A DNA stretch of 64,000 bases from assembly GCF_003260195.1 (NCBI RefSeq), contig NZ_QEIH01000008.1:1-64000 (forward strand). The letters run 5' to 3'. The stretch is from Lutibacter citreus. Lineage in GTDB: Bacteria > Bacteroidota > Bacteroidia > Flavobacteriales > Flavobacteriaceae. Numbering within the stretch: position 1 is the first letter of the stretch; every line of letters begins with the position of its first letter. Both the position numbers and the translations under genes were made by a program. The notes beneath the pieces were generated by a model. It ran no database searches. It had not been told where the DNA came from and saw only the letters and a program-made list of their open reading frames with translations. Positions 1-8,199 of the stretch are shown one piece after another.

Positions 1-70
1 TCCGAACAGAGAAGTTAAGCCTATCAGCGCAGATGGTACTGCCACTAGGTGGGAGAGTATGTCACCGCCT
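1..70 (+). rRNA. rrf: 5S ribosomal RNA, 3' part (cut by window start)
   Basis: The window opens inside a 5S rRNA. The segment CCGAACAGAGAAGTTAAGCC and the following GGTACTGCCAC...GTGGGAGAGTA are the conserved loop and helix sequences of bacterial 5S rRNA. The molecule ends near GTCACCGCC, just before a strong terminator. The 5' end and the rest of the rRNA operon lie outside the window. Confidence 0.93.
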
Positions 71-78
71 TTCTTTTG

Positions 79-114
79 AAAAACCTTCAATTTAATTATT
101 GAAGGTTTTTTTTT
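79..114 (+). terminator. Rho-independent terminator of the rRNA operon
   Basis: A hairpin with arms AAAACCTTCAAT and ATTGAAGGTTTT and a short TTAATT loop is followed by a long T run. It sits directly after the 5S rRNA. Confidence 0.9.
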
Positions 115-216
115 GCCCTTTTTTTAACTCAAAACCTTCGTTTAATTCATTCTTAACCTTGAATTATAGGTGTATTAGCATATACCACTATTAATTTAAA
201 TACTTTTGTTGTTATT

Positions 217-240
217 AGTTACCTAAATAGTTACCTAATT
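217..240. repeat. 12-bp tandem direct repeat in the upstream region of the DUF6526 gene
   Basis: AGTTACCTAAAT is followed immediately by AGTTACCTAATT. It overlaps a possible -7 element and could be a regulator site or simply a slippage duplication. Confidence 0.4.
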
Positions 241-243
241 TTG
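236..243 (+). promoter_or_regulatory. Candidate -7 element (TAnnTTTG)
   Basis: TAATTTTG matches the Bacteroidetes -7 consensus TAnnTTTG and lies about 40 bp before the start codon of the DUF6526 gene. No TTG is found at the ideal -33 spacing, so the call rests on half of the promoter. Confidence 0.35.
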
Positions 244-281
244 TTTAACTTTAAAAATAAATAAACTAATAAAAATAATTT

Positions 282-710
282 ATGAAACATCAAAATTTAG
301 AAAATCACGGTAGAATTGTAATAGGTTTTCACGGTTTAACATTCTTAGCTATTATTGTATTGTTAATAGGCTCCATTATGTCATTGGTAAAATCAAATGA
401 AGAGACTTTATATACTGCTTCATTGCTTGTTTTGATTGCAGTTATTTTGTTGATTTTATCTTATTATATTAGAGGATTTGCGTTAAAAGCTCAAGATAGA
501 GCAATTAGAGCTGAGGAAAAGTTAAGATATTTTATATTAACGGGAAAGGCAGCACCGAATGAGTTAACTACACGTCAGTTTATTGGTCTTCGTTTTGCTC
601 CTGATGATGAATTTGTAGAGTTATGTAAGAAAGCTATAAAGGAAAACCTTTCTGAAAAAGATATTAAAAAATCTATTAAGAATTGGAAAGCTGACAATTA
701 TAGAGTGTAA
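282..710 (+). CDS. DUF6526 family membrane protein
   Basis: This 142-residue protein has two membrane segments (about residues 17-37 and 45-63), followed by a soluble C-terminal half with the motif ALKAQDRAIRAEE and a charged tail ending in KNWKADNYRV. That layout and those motifs are what I know as DUF6526, a short family common in Flavobacteria with no assigned function. The long soluble tail probably lies in the cytoplasm. The gene stands alone between the rRNA operon and a convergent operon, with a shared terminator behind it. Nothing in the neighbourhood suggests a role. Confidence 0.8.
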   Translation: MKHQNLENHGRIVIGFHGLTFLAIIVLLIGSIMSLVKSNEETLYTASLLVLIAVILLILSYYIRGFALKAQDRAIRAEEKLRYFILTGKAAPNELTTRQFIGLRFAPDDEFVELCKKAIKENLSEKDIKKSIKNWKADNYRV

Positions 711-734
711 ATTTTTGTACCTAATAACTTAATT

Positions 735-770
735 AAAAAATCCTTATAATTTATTTTATAAGGATTTTTT
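735..770. terminator. Bidirectional terminator between convergent genes
   Basis: Arms AAAAAATCCTTATAA and TTATAAGGATTTTTT surround a 6-nt loop and carry A/T runs on both sides, so the hairpin works in both directions. It overlaps the last codons of the minus-strand permease gene. Confidence 0.85.
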
Positions 771-1973
771 AGTTATATTTTTTCGCTCTTTAGTTGATTG
801 TAATTTTAATGTAATTGTAGCTAGTACAAAATAAATAAGGGCTAATAACCATAAGTGATTCCATTCAGGTGAGACTTCACTAAAAGATGCTTTCATTTGT
901 GTTAGTTTTACAAATCCATTGATACCTGGTGTTGAAGGTATTGTTTGAGTAATATATTGGTAAAATTTAGGAAATCCTTCCATAGGAAAGGATAATCCGC
1001 TTAACATTAAAGATGGTATTGACGTTAAAACTATAAATACAACAGAATCTTCTCTTCTTTTAAATAATGAACTCATAGCGATACCAAAAAATACCACAGC
1101 TAATAAATAAGGTAAAGAGAATATATAGACCATCCATAAAGAAGATCTAACAGGTATAGAAAATAGAGTATACACAATACCAATTTGGATTGGTAAAATA
1201 ATTGAAAATAAAGCGGTATAAACAAATGATTTCCCTAATAATACTGGAATCGTTCCACCTTTGTGAAGGATTCGAGGGAAATTTGACAACATGTTGTTAT
1301 CCTCATGTCTTGTACCATTTATGATACCTATAGCCATTAATAAAACTAATTGAACTATTAATGCAGTTAAAACGGGAATTAAATAAGTAGCATATCCTGA
1401 AGATGTGTTAAATAAACTGGTTGTAACTGTTTGAACAGGAGTATAGTTAGCCTTCGCTTGTGCTATTGAATTTCCCTTTGCCATATTTTTTTTAATGACA
1501 ATACCTGCGTTAAAATATCCTGTAGCAACCGTTACATCTCCTATTACTTCTTTGTAAAAGAGCATATTTGAAGCATCAGCATAAGTTGTTATGGTTGTTT
1601 GTCTCCCTCTCCTAAGATCTTTTCCAAAATTCTTAGGGATTATTACAACTCCCATAATTTTGTTCGAATAGAAATGCTGTTTAGCTTCTTGTAAATCGGC
1701 ATAATTTGTTTTTGTATCTATACCTTTTGAAGTATTTAGCATTGAAATATAATCCCTACTTGTTTTAGAAGCATCTTGATTTACAATTGCTATAGGTACT
1801 TCTTTAACAACTTCGTTCGAGTATAAATACGTGTAAACAATTAAAATTATAAATGCTACCGATAAAAAAGTACTAACTAAAGCTTTGTCTAATTTTATAG
1901 CATTCCATTCTGTAGCGACAGAGTTCCAAAATGATATTTTAGCACGATGATATTTTTTATAAAATGATTTCAT
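756..1973 (-). CDS. ABC-2 type transporter permease (YbhR/YbhS-like), second of pair
   Basis: This 405-residue membrane protein has one N-terminal membrane helix (about residues 33-52), a periplasmic domain of roughly 150 residues containing VPIAIVNQDASKTSRDY, and a cluster of five or so helices in the C-terminal half. This is the ABC2_membrane_3 architecture of drug or lipid exporters such as YbhS/YbhR. It is the last gene of a tight minus-strand operon (TetR, TolC, HlyD, permease, permease) and starts 2 bp after the preceding permease. The pair likely forms the inner-membrane part of a tripartite efflux pump. No ABC ATPase is encoded in the operon, which is unusual. The substrate is unknown. 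Confidence 0.85.
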   Translation of the reverse strand: MKSFYKKYHRAKISFWNSVATEWNAIKLDKALVSTFLSVAFIILIVYTYLYSNEVVKEVPIAIVNQDASKTSRDYISMLNTSKGIDTKTNYADLQEAKQHFYSNKIMGVVIIPKNFGKDLRRGRQTTITTYADASNMLFYKEVIGDVTVATGYFNAGIVIKKNMAKGNSIAQAKANYTPVQTVTTSLFNTSSGYATYLIPVLTALIVQLVLLMAIGIINGTRHEDNNMLSNFPRILHKGGTIPVLLGKSFVYTALFSIILPIQIGIVYTLFSIPVRSSLWMVYIFSLPYLLAVVFFGIAMSSLFKRREDSVVFIVLTSIPSLMLSGLSFPMEGFPKFYQYITQTIPSTPGINGFVKLTQMKASFSEVSPEWNHLWLLALIYFVLATITLKLQSTKERKNITKKSL

Positions 1974-1975
1974 AT

Positions 1976-3145
1976 TTATGTACGTTCTAAAAATGAACCT
2001 CTCTTTAATAATTTGTTTAATTTTTTATAGCTAATTAAAAAAACAAAAACATTTATAAATATTAATATTAATATTGGTTTAAAAGAAAAGAATATGGGGA
2101 TTCCTCGTTGTGTTTGATCTACAAATAATTCAAAATAATGTGTAAAAGGGAATATTTGACTTAAATATTGTATGAATTTAGGCATCCCAAAAATTGGAAA
2201 AGTAATTCCAGAGAAGGATAAACTAACAGCTGCAAATCCCGATCCGAAAGTTAACGCTTCCCTAAAACTTCTACTTACTGCTATAAATAATAGCGAAAAA
2301 GCTTGTGTAGAAGTAATTAATAAAAATAGCCCTAAAAGAAGTATTATTTTATTCCCGGTTAAAGGGAAATCTTGTAAAACAAACATACTATAGTACATTA
2401 AAATACCTATAAATAAAAACCATAATGTGTATGGTAATGTTTTTGCAAATATAATTACTGGTAAATTTTCTTTACCTATGTTATATAGTTTTTCTCCTTT
2501 ATTATATTTTAAATCAACACCAAAACAATAAATGGTAGTTAATATTACAAATATTTGTAAAAAATAGGTTAAAAAACCTGAGTTTAAATAATAGGAGTAA
2601 TTGGTGTATGGATTGGATAAAACGTGATTATCTGAAGTTATAGGTTGGAAATTTGCTTTTGCTTGGCTTATTGAGGTTCCATTAGCCATTTGTTTTTGAA
2701 TATTTACACCAGCTGAAAATGTTGCTACGACTTTTCTAAAAGCTTTATTTTCTAAACCAGAAGGCAATAAAACATTGCTATTATATTGGTTTATTACTTT
2801 GGTTTGTTTGCCTTGTTTAAGATCACTTGCAAAATTAGCAGGAATAATGACTAAACCATATGCCTTTATTTCTTTTACCAAGCGCTCTCCTTCTAATTGA
2901 TCGATTGGCTTATATTTTACCAATATTTCAGGAGTAGCATCTAACTGACTTATTAAATTTCTTGATATGGAAGAATTATCTAAATCTAAGACAGCTATTG
3001 GTAAATCTCTTGCAACTCCTTTACTTAGTAGGGTGTTAAAAAAAAGTATAGCTATAATCGGTAGAATAACTGCAAAAATAAAAATTGCTTTATTATGAAA
3101 AAGCATTCTAAATTCACGGTTAATGATGTTTAAAAACGGTTTCAT
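1976..3145 (-). CDS. ABC-2 type transporter permease, first of pair
   Basis: This is the sister of the following permease: one N-terminal helix (AIFIFAVILPIIAILFF), a periplasmic domain with LPIAVLDLDNSSISRNLISQ, and five or more C-terminal helices ending in a basic tail. I place the start at the ATG whose codon lies one base after the HlyD stop (TAA-A-ATG). A start nine codons further up would overlap HlyD by 26 bp and adds only a polar leader. The paralogous pair suggests a heterodimeric ABC-2 exporter. Its energy source must come from an ATPase elsewhere or a different mechanism, since none is nearby. Confidence 0.85.
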   Translation of the reverse strand: MKPFLNIINREFRMLFHNKAIFIFAVILPIIAILFFNTLLSKGVARDLPIAVLDLDNSSISRNLISQLDATPEILVKYKPIDQLEGERLVKEIKAYGLVIIPANFASDLKQGKQTKVINQYNSNVLLPSGLENKAFRKVVATFSAGVNIQKQMANGTSISQAKANFQPITSDNHVLSNPYTNYSYYLNSGFLTYFLQIFVILTTIYCFGVDLKYNKGEKLYNIGKENLPVIIFAKTLPYTLWFLFIGILMYYSMFVLQDFPLTGNKIILLLGLFLLITSTQAFSLLFIAVSRSFREALTFGSGFAAVSLSFSGITFPIFGMPKFIQYLSQIFPFTHYFELFVDQTQRGIPIFFSFKPILILIFINVFVFLISYKKLNKLLKRGSFLERT

Positions 3146-3146
3146 T

Positions 3147-4139
3147 TTAGTTTTTAAATTGAGAAGCATCAATTAAAATACTCATTCCTGGGCGTAATTC
3201 AATTTCTGAATTTACAGGAGAAGCCTTAATTTCAAAAGTTCTAATGTCAAAATCTCCAGTTGTTTTTGTTGCGTTCCAAGTTGCGAAATCTCCTAGGGCT
3301 GCAACATAGTATATTTTAAATGTCACGGATTTGTTTTGTAATGCAGGGATTGTTGCTGTAAATTCTGAACCTTTTTCAAAATTGAATAAACTAGTTTCCT
3401 TCACATTTACAACAGCAAATGAATTTGATAAATCTACTAAATGCACTACAGGATACCCAGCTCCAATTAATTCTCCTTGTTCAGGTAAAAAATCCATAAC
3501 TTCAGCATCAATAGGGCTAGAAATGAATTGTTCACTTTTATAACTTTCTAATTCATCTAAAGCTCCCTCAGCTCTTTTTAGCAATGCATTTGCAGCGGCA
3601 ATATCTTCTTTTCTGGCTCCTTTTAAAGCAATTTTGTATTGTTCATACGCAGCTTCTTGGTCTTTTAATGCAGCATTTTTCTTTGCTAGAATTTCATCTC
3701 TTTGTTGTTCAGAAACCACACCATCTTTAAATAAATTTTCAATTCTATTGTAAGATTTAATCATTAAATCTGCTCCAACTATGGCTTTTTCATAAACACT
3801 TTTGTATGCATTTATTTCTTCAATTCTAGCTCCATTTACTGCTTTATTTTGTTGTGCACTTGCAGCATCTTTTGCCGCCAATGCTTGTCTTTCTTTAGCA
3901 TTAATTTCAGGGCTTTCAAGTGTGGCAAGTAGTTGACCTTTTAAAACACTTGAACCTTCTTTTACTTCAGTAGTTTTTAAACGTGAAGGTATTTTTGCTG
4001 AGAGATATATTTCTTTAGCTTCAATTCTACCTTGAAAAACCACTTCTTTAGGTTTATTTATTAGCCAAATACTTATCAGTAATAATATAGCGATAATTAA
4101 AATGCTTACTATTAATTTTATAGGTTTTGAATTTTTCAT
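3147..4139 (-). CDS. HlyD/EmrA-type periplasmic adaptor (membrane fusion protein)
   Basis: This 330-residue protein has an N-terminal membrane anchor (LIVSILIIAILLLISIWLI), a biotinyl-lipoyl-like strand pair (VVFQGRIEAKEIYLSAKIPS, then VKEGSSVLKGQLLATLESPE), a long alpha-helical hairpin rich in Ala, Glu and Lys (about residues 80-200) and a beta-barrel domain. It closely follows the layout of YhiI/YbhG adaptors that bridge an inner-membrane exporter and TolC. It lies 7 bp after tolC and one base before the first permease, so the complex is encoded as a unit. Confidence 0.9.
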   Translation of the reverse strand: MKNSKPIKLIVSILIIAILLLISIWLINKPKEVVFQGRIEAKEIYLSAKIPSRLKTTEVKEGSSVLKGQLLATLESPEINAKERQALAAKDAASAQQNKAVNGARIEEINAYKSVYEKAIVGADLMIKSYNRIENLFKDGVVSEQQRDEILAKKNAALKDQEAAYEQYKIALKGARKEDIAAANALLKRAEGALDELESYKSEQFISSPIDAEVMDFLPEQGELIGAGYPVVHLVDLSNSFAVVNVKETSLFNFEKGSEFTATIPALQNKSVTFKIYYVAALGDFATWNATKTTGDFDIRTFEIKASPVNSEIELRPGMSILIDASQFKN

Positions 4140-4146
4140 TTTAATA

Positions 4147-5517
4147 TTAAATTTTATTCAAGAATTTTTCTGTTTTGTTGATATTTACCATTAATTCTCC
4201 ATAAGTTTTGTTGTAATGGTAAAGCGCTTTTATTTTGTATAACTTTATTTCAGTTAGTTGCAAGGTGGCATCTATAACTTCTAGGGATGTTCCTGTACCT
4301 TCTTCAAAGGCACGTGTACGCATAAATTTAAGTTTTTCTGCAAGTGCTTCATCATTTTTTAAACTATTGTATTGTTCAAGTTGCTTTTCTAATTCATTGT
4401 AAAGTTTTTCTGTATATGTCAATAAATTTAGCTTTGCTTGTTTTTCGAGTTGTTGAACTTGAATAACCTTATGTTTTGCAGCTTTAATTTTATGTTCTCT
4501 TTCAAAACCATTAAATACATCCCAAGAAGCACCAACACCAACTATCCAATTAAGATCTACTAGCGATAAATTATCTTTCCATAAAGTATGTTTTCCAAAG
4601 AGTGCAACTTTAGGAAAGTATTCGCTAGTTTCAACTTTAACTCCGATTTTAGCTAGTTCTTGATTTTTTTCTAGGAATTTTAGTTGTTCATTTTCTTTAA
4701 TCATTTCAGTTTGAAATTCCTTTAAAGAAGTTTGTATTGAAGGAATTATAAAATCTGATGAAGTAGTATTAAAATCTTTACCGCCAATTAAATTTTTAAT
4801 AGCTGTAGTAGCGAGTGAGACATCTTTTTCAGCGGCTAATAATTCTCTTTTTGCGTTTGAAAGGGCTACTTTAGCATTTAAAGTTTCAACTTCAGGAATT
4901 ATTCCATTTTCAAATAATTTTGTTGCGTGATCACTATGTATTTGAATTGTTTGGTAAACTTGTTGCCGTAATTCTTTAGCTTCATTTGCTAATTTTAATT
5001 TATAATAATAGTCTATTAAGTTAATTATTAGCGAATTTTCTTTAATTGTATGACTATTTTCAGAAAGTTCATATTTAATTTGGGAAGCTTTATTGGCAGC
5101 ATTTATTTTTCCACCAGCAAAAATTGGCCAATTAATATCAGCAGTAGCAAATCCTAAATTTTTTTCAAGGGCTGTAAAATTCCAATCACCAAGTACTGTA
5201 GGATCTGAAATACCAAGAAGTCCGCTAGCCATATTCCGTTGTTCGTTTAAATCAAATCCGATATCATTTTGTAAATGTACATAAGTACCAGATAGACTAA
5301 GAGAAGGATAGCGCAATCCTTTAATAGCTTTTTGTTCCTCTTTTTTTGCATTTACTTCTTGTTGAGAAGCATTTATATCTCCATTTTTTAAAATCATTAA
5401 TTCGTAAGCTTCTTTTAATGATAATTCTTGAGCATTAGTAAAAGTGCTTAAAAAAAGTAATAGGAGAGGGATTGTTTTAGCTGATTGTTTTAACAGCAAT
5501 TTAAAATTGATAAACAT
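4147..5517 (-). CDS. TolC family outer-membrane efflux protein
   Basis: This 456-residue protein has a signal peptide ending near TNAQELSLKEAYELM and two repeats of the OEP (outer membrane efflux protein) domain, each with long helices. Typical elements are INLIDYYYKLKLANEAKELR and GTGTSLEVIDATLQLTEIKL. It should form the trimeric outer-membrane channel for the HlyD-permease system encoded after it. The gene starts 1 bp after the TetR gene, so regulator and pump are probably one transcript. Confidence 0.92.
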   Translation of the reverse strand: MFINFKLLLKQSAKTIPLLLLFLSTFTNAQELSLKEAYELMILKNGDINASQQEVNAKKEEQKAIKGLRYPSLSLSGTYVHLQNDIGFDLNEQRNMASGLLGISDPTVLGDWNFTALEKNLGFATADINWPIFAGGKINAANKASQIKYELSENSHTIKENSLIINLIDYYYKLKLANEAKELRQQVYQTIQIHSDHATKLFENGIIPEVETLNAKVALSNAKRELLAAEKDVSLATTAIKNLIGGKDFNTTSSDFIIPSIQTSLKEFQTEMIKENEQLKFLEKNQELAKIGVKVETSEYFPKVALFGKHTLWKDNLSLVDLNWIVGVGASWDVFNGFEREHKIKAAKHKVIQVQQLEKQAKLNLLTYTEKLYNELEKQLEQYNSLKNDEALAEKLKFMRTRAFEEGTGTSLEVIDATLQLTEIKLYKIKALYHYNKTYGELMVNINKTEKFLNKI

Positions 5518-5518
5518 T

Positions 5519-6112
5519 TTAATTATCTTTTTTTAGTATGTTTAGTATGTTTTCAGTTAAATAAATAACATCATTATTATTTATAGTTTCAATTCCAAAA
5601 TTGTTTACCTTTTTAAAATTAATATAATCTACTACGTAAATAAAAAGGTGAAAATGTATTTGTAATATGTTGATGTTTTTTCCTATTTCACCAGATTTTT
5701 GGCCAATACTTTTAAGGTTTTCTATTAGTAGTAAGTTTCGTTCTTTTAAACTTTTATCAACCTTAAAATTATTGTTGTGAAGTAATTGGTAATAAAATTT
5801 TGAAGCTTCAGGTTTGTTTACGGCATAATTAATTCTGTTTTTAATAAAAGCTGTAACAATTGCAGTTACACTTGTTGGATTTGAATTAATTAAAATTTCT
5901 AATTCATTATTAATTGAAACAACTTTATCGAAATAAAGTTCATCTATTAAGGCTTGTTTACCGCTGTAAAGTCTATATAGATATCCTCCACTAACATTGG
6001 CATTTTTAGCGATCATTGCAATGGTGGTTTTTTCTATTCCACGATCAACAATAGTTTTCATTGTAGCTTTTTTAATTCTTACAAGCTTATCATTATCAAT
6101 TTTCCGAGCCAT
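5519..6112 (-). CDS. TetR/AcrR family transcriptional regulator
   Basis: The protein has an N-terminal helix-turn-helix typical of TetR (MKTIVDRGIEKTTIAMIAKN, then NVSGGYLYRLYSGKQALIDE) and a helical ligand-binding domain. I choose the ATG at MARKIDND because AAGGTG, a good Shine-Dalgarno sequence, lies 2 bp upstream; the longer frame adds a 16-residue extension without support. The gene heads the TolC-HlyD-permease operon and most likely represses it and itself, as is usual for efflux-linked TetR proteins. A candidate operator lies about 30 bp upstream. Confidence 0.9.
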   Translation of the reverse strand: MARKIDNDKLVRIKKATMKTIVDRGIEKTTIAMIAKNANVSGGYLYRLYSGKQALIDELYFDKVVSINNELEILINSNPTSVTAIVTAFIKNRINYAVNKPEASKFYYQLLHNNNFKVDKSLKERNLLLIENLKSIGQKSGEIGKNINILQIHFHLFIYVVDYINFKKVNNFGIETINNNDVIYLTENILNILKKDN

Positions 6113-6140
6113 TACACCTTTTAAAATAGAGTGTAAATGT

Positions 6141-6160
6141 ATGAATAAACATTCATTCAT
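6141..6160. promoter_or_regulatory. Candidate TetR operator
   Basis: ATGAATAAACATTCAT has 6-bp inverted arms (ATGAAT/ATTCAT) and is followed by another ATTCAT. It lies 29 bp upstream of the TetR start codon. Operators of the TGAATGAACATTCA type are common for TetR/AcrR repressors. The assignment is inference from position and symmetry. Confidence 0.5.
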
Positions 6161-6215
6161 TAATAAACTATATCATAAAATTTTGTTATAAATTTTAAGT
6201 TTATTGTTTGAAAAA

Positions 6216-6250
6216 ACAAAAAAAGTCTGCACTTTTAATGCAGACTTTAA
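6216..6250 (-). terminator. Terminator of the acyl-CoA dehydrogenase gene
   Basis: Arms AAAGTCTGCA and TGCAGACTTT with a 7-nt loop. On the minus strand the hairpin is followed by TTTTTGTTTTTT. It lies just after the dehydrogenase stop codon. Confidence 0.88.
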
Positions 6251-6272
6251 GTATTGTAAGGTATTGTGGAAA

Positions 6273-7415
6273 TTATTTACCTAATACGCTTCTTGAAATT
6301 ACTATTTTTTGAATTTCGGAAGTTCCTTCGTAAATTTGAGTGATTTTAGCATCACGCATTAATCGTTCTACATGGTATTCTTTAACAAAACCATATCCCC
6401 CGTGAATTTGTACAGCTTCAATAGTTACTTGCATAGCCATTTCCGCAGCAAATAATTTAGCCATAGCACTACTTAAGTCATAATTATTTCCTTGATCTTT
6501 ATCCCAAGCAGCTTTCATACAAAGGTGACGAGCAGCCTCTATTTGTGTGGCCATATCTGCTAATTTAAATGCAATTGCTTGATGTTTACTAATTTCTTTT
6601 CCAAAAGATTTTCTTTCTTTTGAATATTTTAGAGCTAACTCATAAGCACCGGAAGCAATTCCTAATGCTTGAGAAGCAATTCCTATGCGTCCACCGGCTA
6701 AAGTTTTCATTGCAAATTTAAATCCAAATCCATCATCTCCAATTCTATTTTCTTTAGGTACTTTTACATTAGTAAACATTAGTGAATGCGTGTCTGATCC
6801 ACGAATACCTAGTTTATTCTCTTTTGGACCAACTATAAATCCTTCCATTTCTTTTTCAACAATAAAAGCATTAATTCCCTTATGGCCTTTTTCTTTATCC
6901 GTTTGGGCAATTACAATATATACACTTGCAGTGTTACCATTTGTAATCCAATTTTTTGTTCCATTTAATAAGTAATGGTCTTCTTTTTCAATAGCAGTTG
7001 TCTTTTGTGAAGTTGCGTCAGATCCTGCCTCTGGTTCACTTAAACAAAAAGCTCCAATAATATCACCTTTAGCCAATGGGACTAAATATTTTTGCTTTTG
7101 TTCTTCTGTTCCATAAGTTTCCAAACCCCAACAAACCAAAGAATTGTTAACCGACATAACTACAGAAGCGGAAGCATCAACTTTAGAAATTTCTTCCATT
7201 GCAATTACATATGAAACAGCATCTAAACCACTACCACCATATTTTGGGTCTACCATCATCCCCAAAAAGCCAAGTTGTCCCATTTGTTTAACTTGTTTGG
7301 TTGGAAATTGTTGGTTTTCATCTCGTTCAATAACACCTGGTTTAAGCTCATTCTGAGCAAAATTTCGAGCTGCATTGCGTATCATTATATGTTCTTCAGA
7401 TAATTTAAAATCCAT
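6273..7415 (-). CDS. Acyl-CoA dehydrogenase
   Basis: This 380-residue protein is full length for the short/medium-chain acyl-CoA dehydrogenase family. It has the signature GAFCLSEPEAGSDATS and the C-terminal signature IYEGTSEIQKIVISRSVLGK. The Glu of IYEGT (residue 363) is at the position of the catalytic base in butyryl-CoA dehydrogenases. It oxidises acyl-CoA to enoyl-CoA using FAD in the cytoplasm and passes electrons to ETF. It is a single-gene transcript with its own terminator. The gene lies back to back with a decayed anmK, an arrangement that, as I recall, is intact in other Flavobacteria. Confidence 0.95.
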   Translation of the reverse strand: MDFKLSEEHIMIRNAARNFAQNELKPGVIERDENQQFPTKQVKQMGQLGFLGMMVDPKYGGSGLDAVSYVIAMEEISKVDASASVVMSVNNSLVCWGLETYGTEEQKQKYLVPLAKGDIIGAFCLSEPEAGSDATSQKTTAIEKEDHYLLNGTKNWITNGNTASVYIVIAQTDKEKGHKGINAFIVEKEMEGFIVGPKENKLGIRGSDTHSLMFTNVKVPKENRIGDDGFGFKFAMKTLAGGRIGIASQALGIASGAYELALKYSKERKSFGKEISKHQAIAFKLADMATQIEAARHLCMKAAWDKDQGNNYDLSSAMAKLFAAEMAMQVTIEAVQIHGGYGFVKEYHVERLMRDAKITQIYEGTSEIQKIVISRSVLGK

Positions 7416-7452
7416 AATTGATAAATTTTTTAGAAAATTGATTGATGTATCT

Positions 7453-7460
7453 CAAATATA
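7453..7460 (-). promoter_or_regulatory. Candidate -7 element for the acyl-CoA dehydrogenase gene
   Basis: On the minus strand the sequence TATATTTG fits TAnnTTTG and lies about 40 bp before the start codon. No clear -33 TTG is present at the right distance. Confidence 0.4.
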
Positions 7461-7708
7461 GTTTTTTTTTAATAGTTTTTTATTAAATATGCCTATCAAA
7501 TAGGTACAAAAATTTGAGTTGGAGAAACATTTAGTAATAAAACGAAATTAATGGTTGTTTGTTATTTTAGAATTTAAGATTTTGTGTTTGGAAGGTAAGG
7601 AACTCCTTTATTACTAATTAGAGATTTATTATTATTTAATTATGTTTATTATTTAAGTTTAAAAGGATTTTCTTTTAACATTTACCAATTAAATTTTTTA
7701 GGTTTTAA

Positions 7709-8056
7709 AATAGTAAAAAAACTAATTTTATTAATAATTATAAATTATCTATTGAAGCTGTTTTAAGAATTTTTATAGAACATATTACAAAATAAACCTT
7801 GGTAATTATTAATACTAATTCTACAATAAAAATATTAATCACTAGAGCTAGAGTGACCAATAAATTTTTTATTTTAAGAATAATAACCTTGGTAAAATGT
7901 ATAAATGGAATACCTAATACATTATTAATTGATTAGGAAGAAGTTCTAGTTTTAGTATTATTAGAAGTGTTAAGTATTGAAAATGAGGTTGATTGGTTAA
8001 ACGATGTAACAGTGTCTATAAAAAATAATTCTTCATGTAAAATCATTATATATTAA
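7709..8056 (+). pseudogene. anmK: Decayed 3' remnant of anhydro-N-acetylmuramic acid kinase
   Basis: This stretch reads in one frame with only two stops (7793 and 7934). The translation follows the AnmK C-terminus: KLSIEAVLRIFIEHIT matches the EDVLRTFVEHIA region, KILITRARVTNKFF sits where VLVTGGGAYNTFL is expected, and then comes NEVDWLNDVTVSIKNNSSCK, where EINVLSSVTGA is usual. The glycine-rich GGGA motif is lost (RARV). The first two thirds of the gene, including the ATP-binding MSGTSLDG region, are absent from the 290 bp upstream. The identification is from memory of the family, not a search. AnmK recycles cell-wall anhydroMurNAc, so the strain would lack this copy. The rest of the 7,416-8,199 interval shows nothing else I can assign. 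Confidence 0.62.
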
Positions 8057-8199
8057 CCATGAAGTTTATTATATTTGTTATTCACACAAATTCTAATTAA
8101 TCAAATATAGAGGTTTAAATAATTTAAATTTTAAAGGGACTTAATATAAAATTTATAATAACCTATATTTACAGCAAAACAATAAATTAATAATAACAA

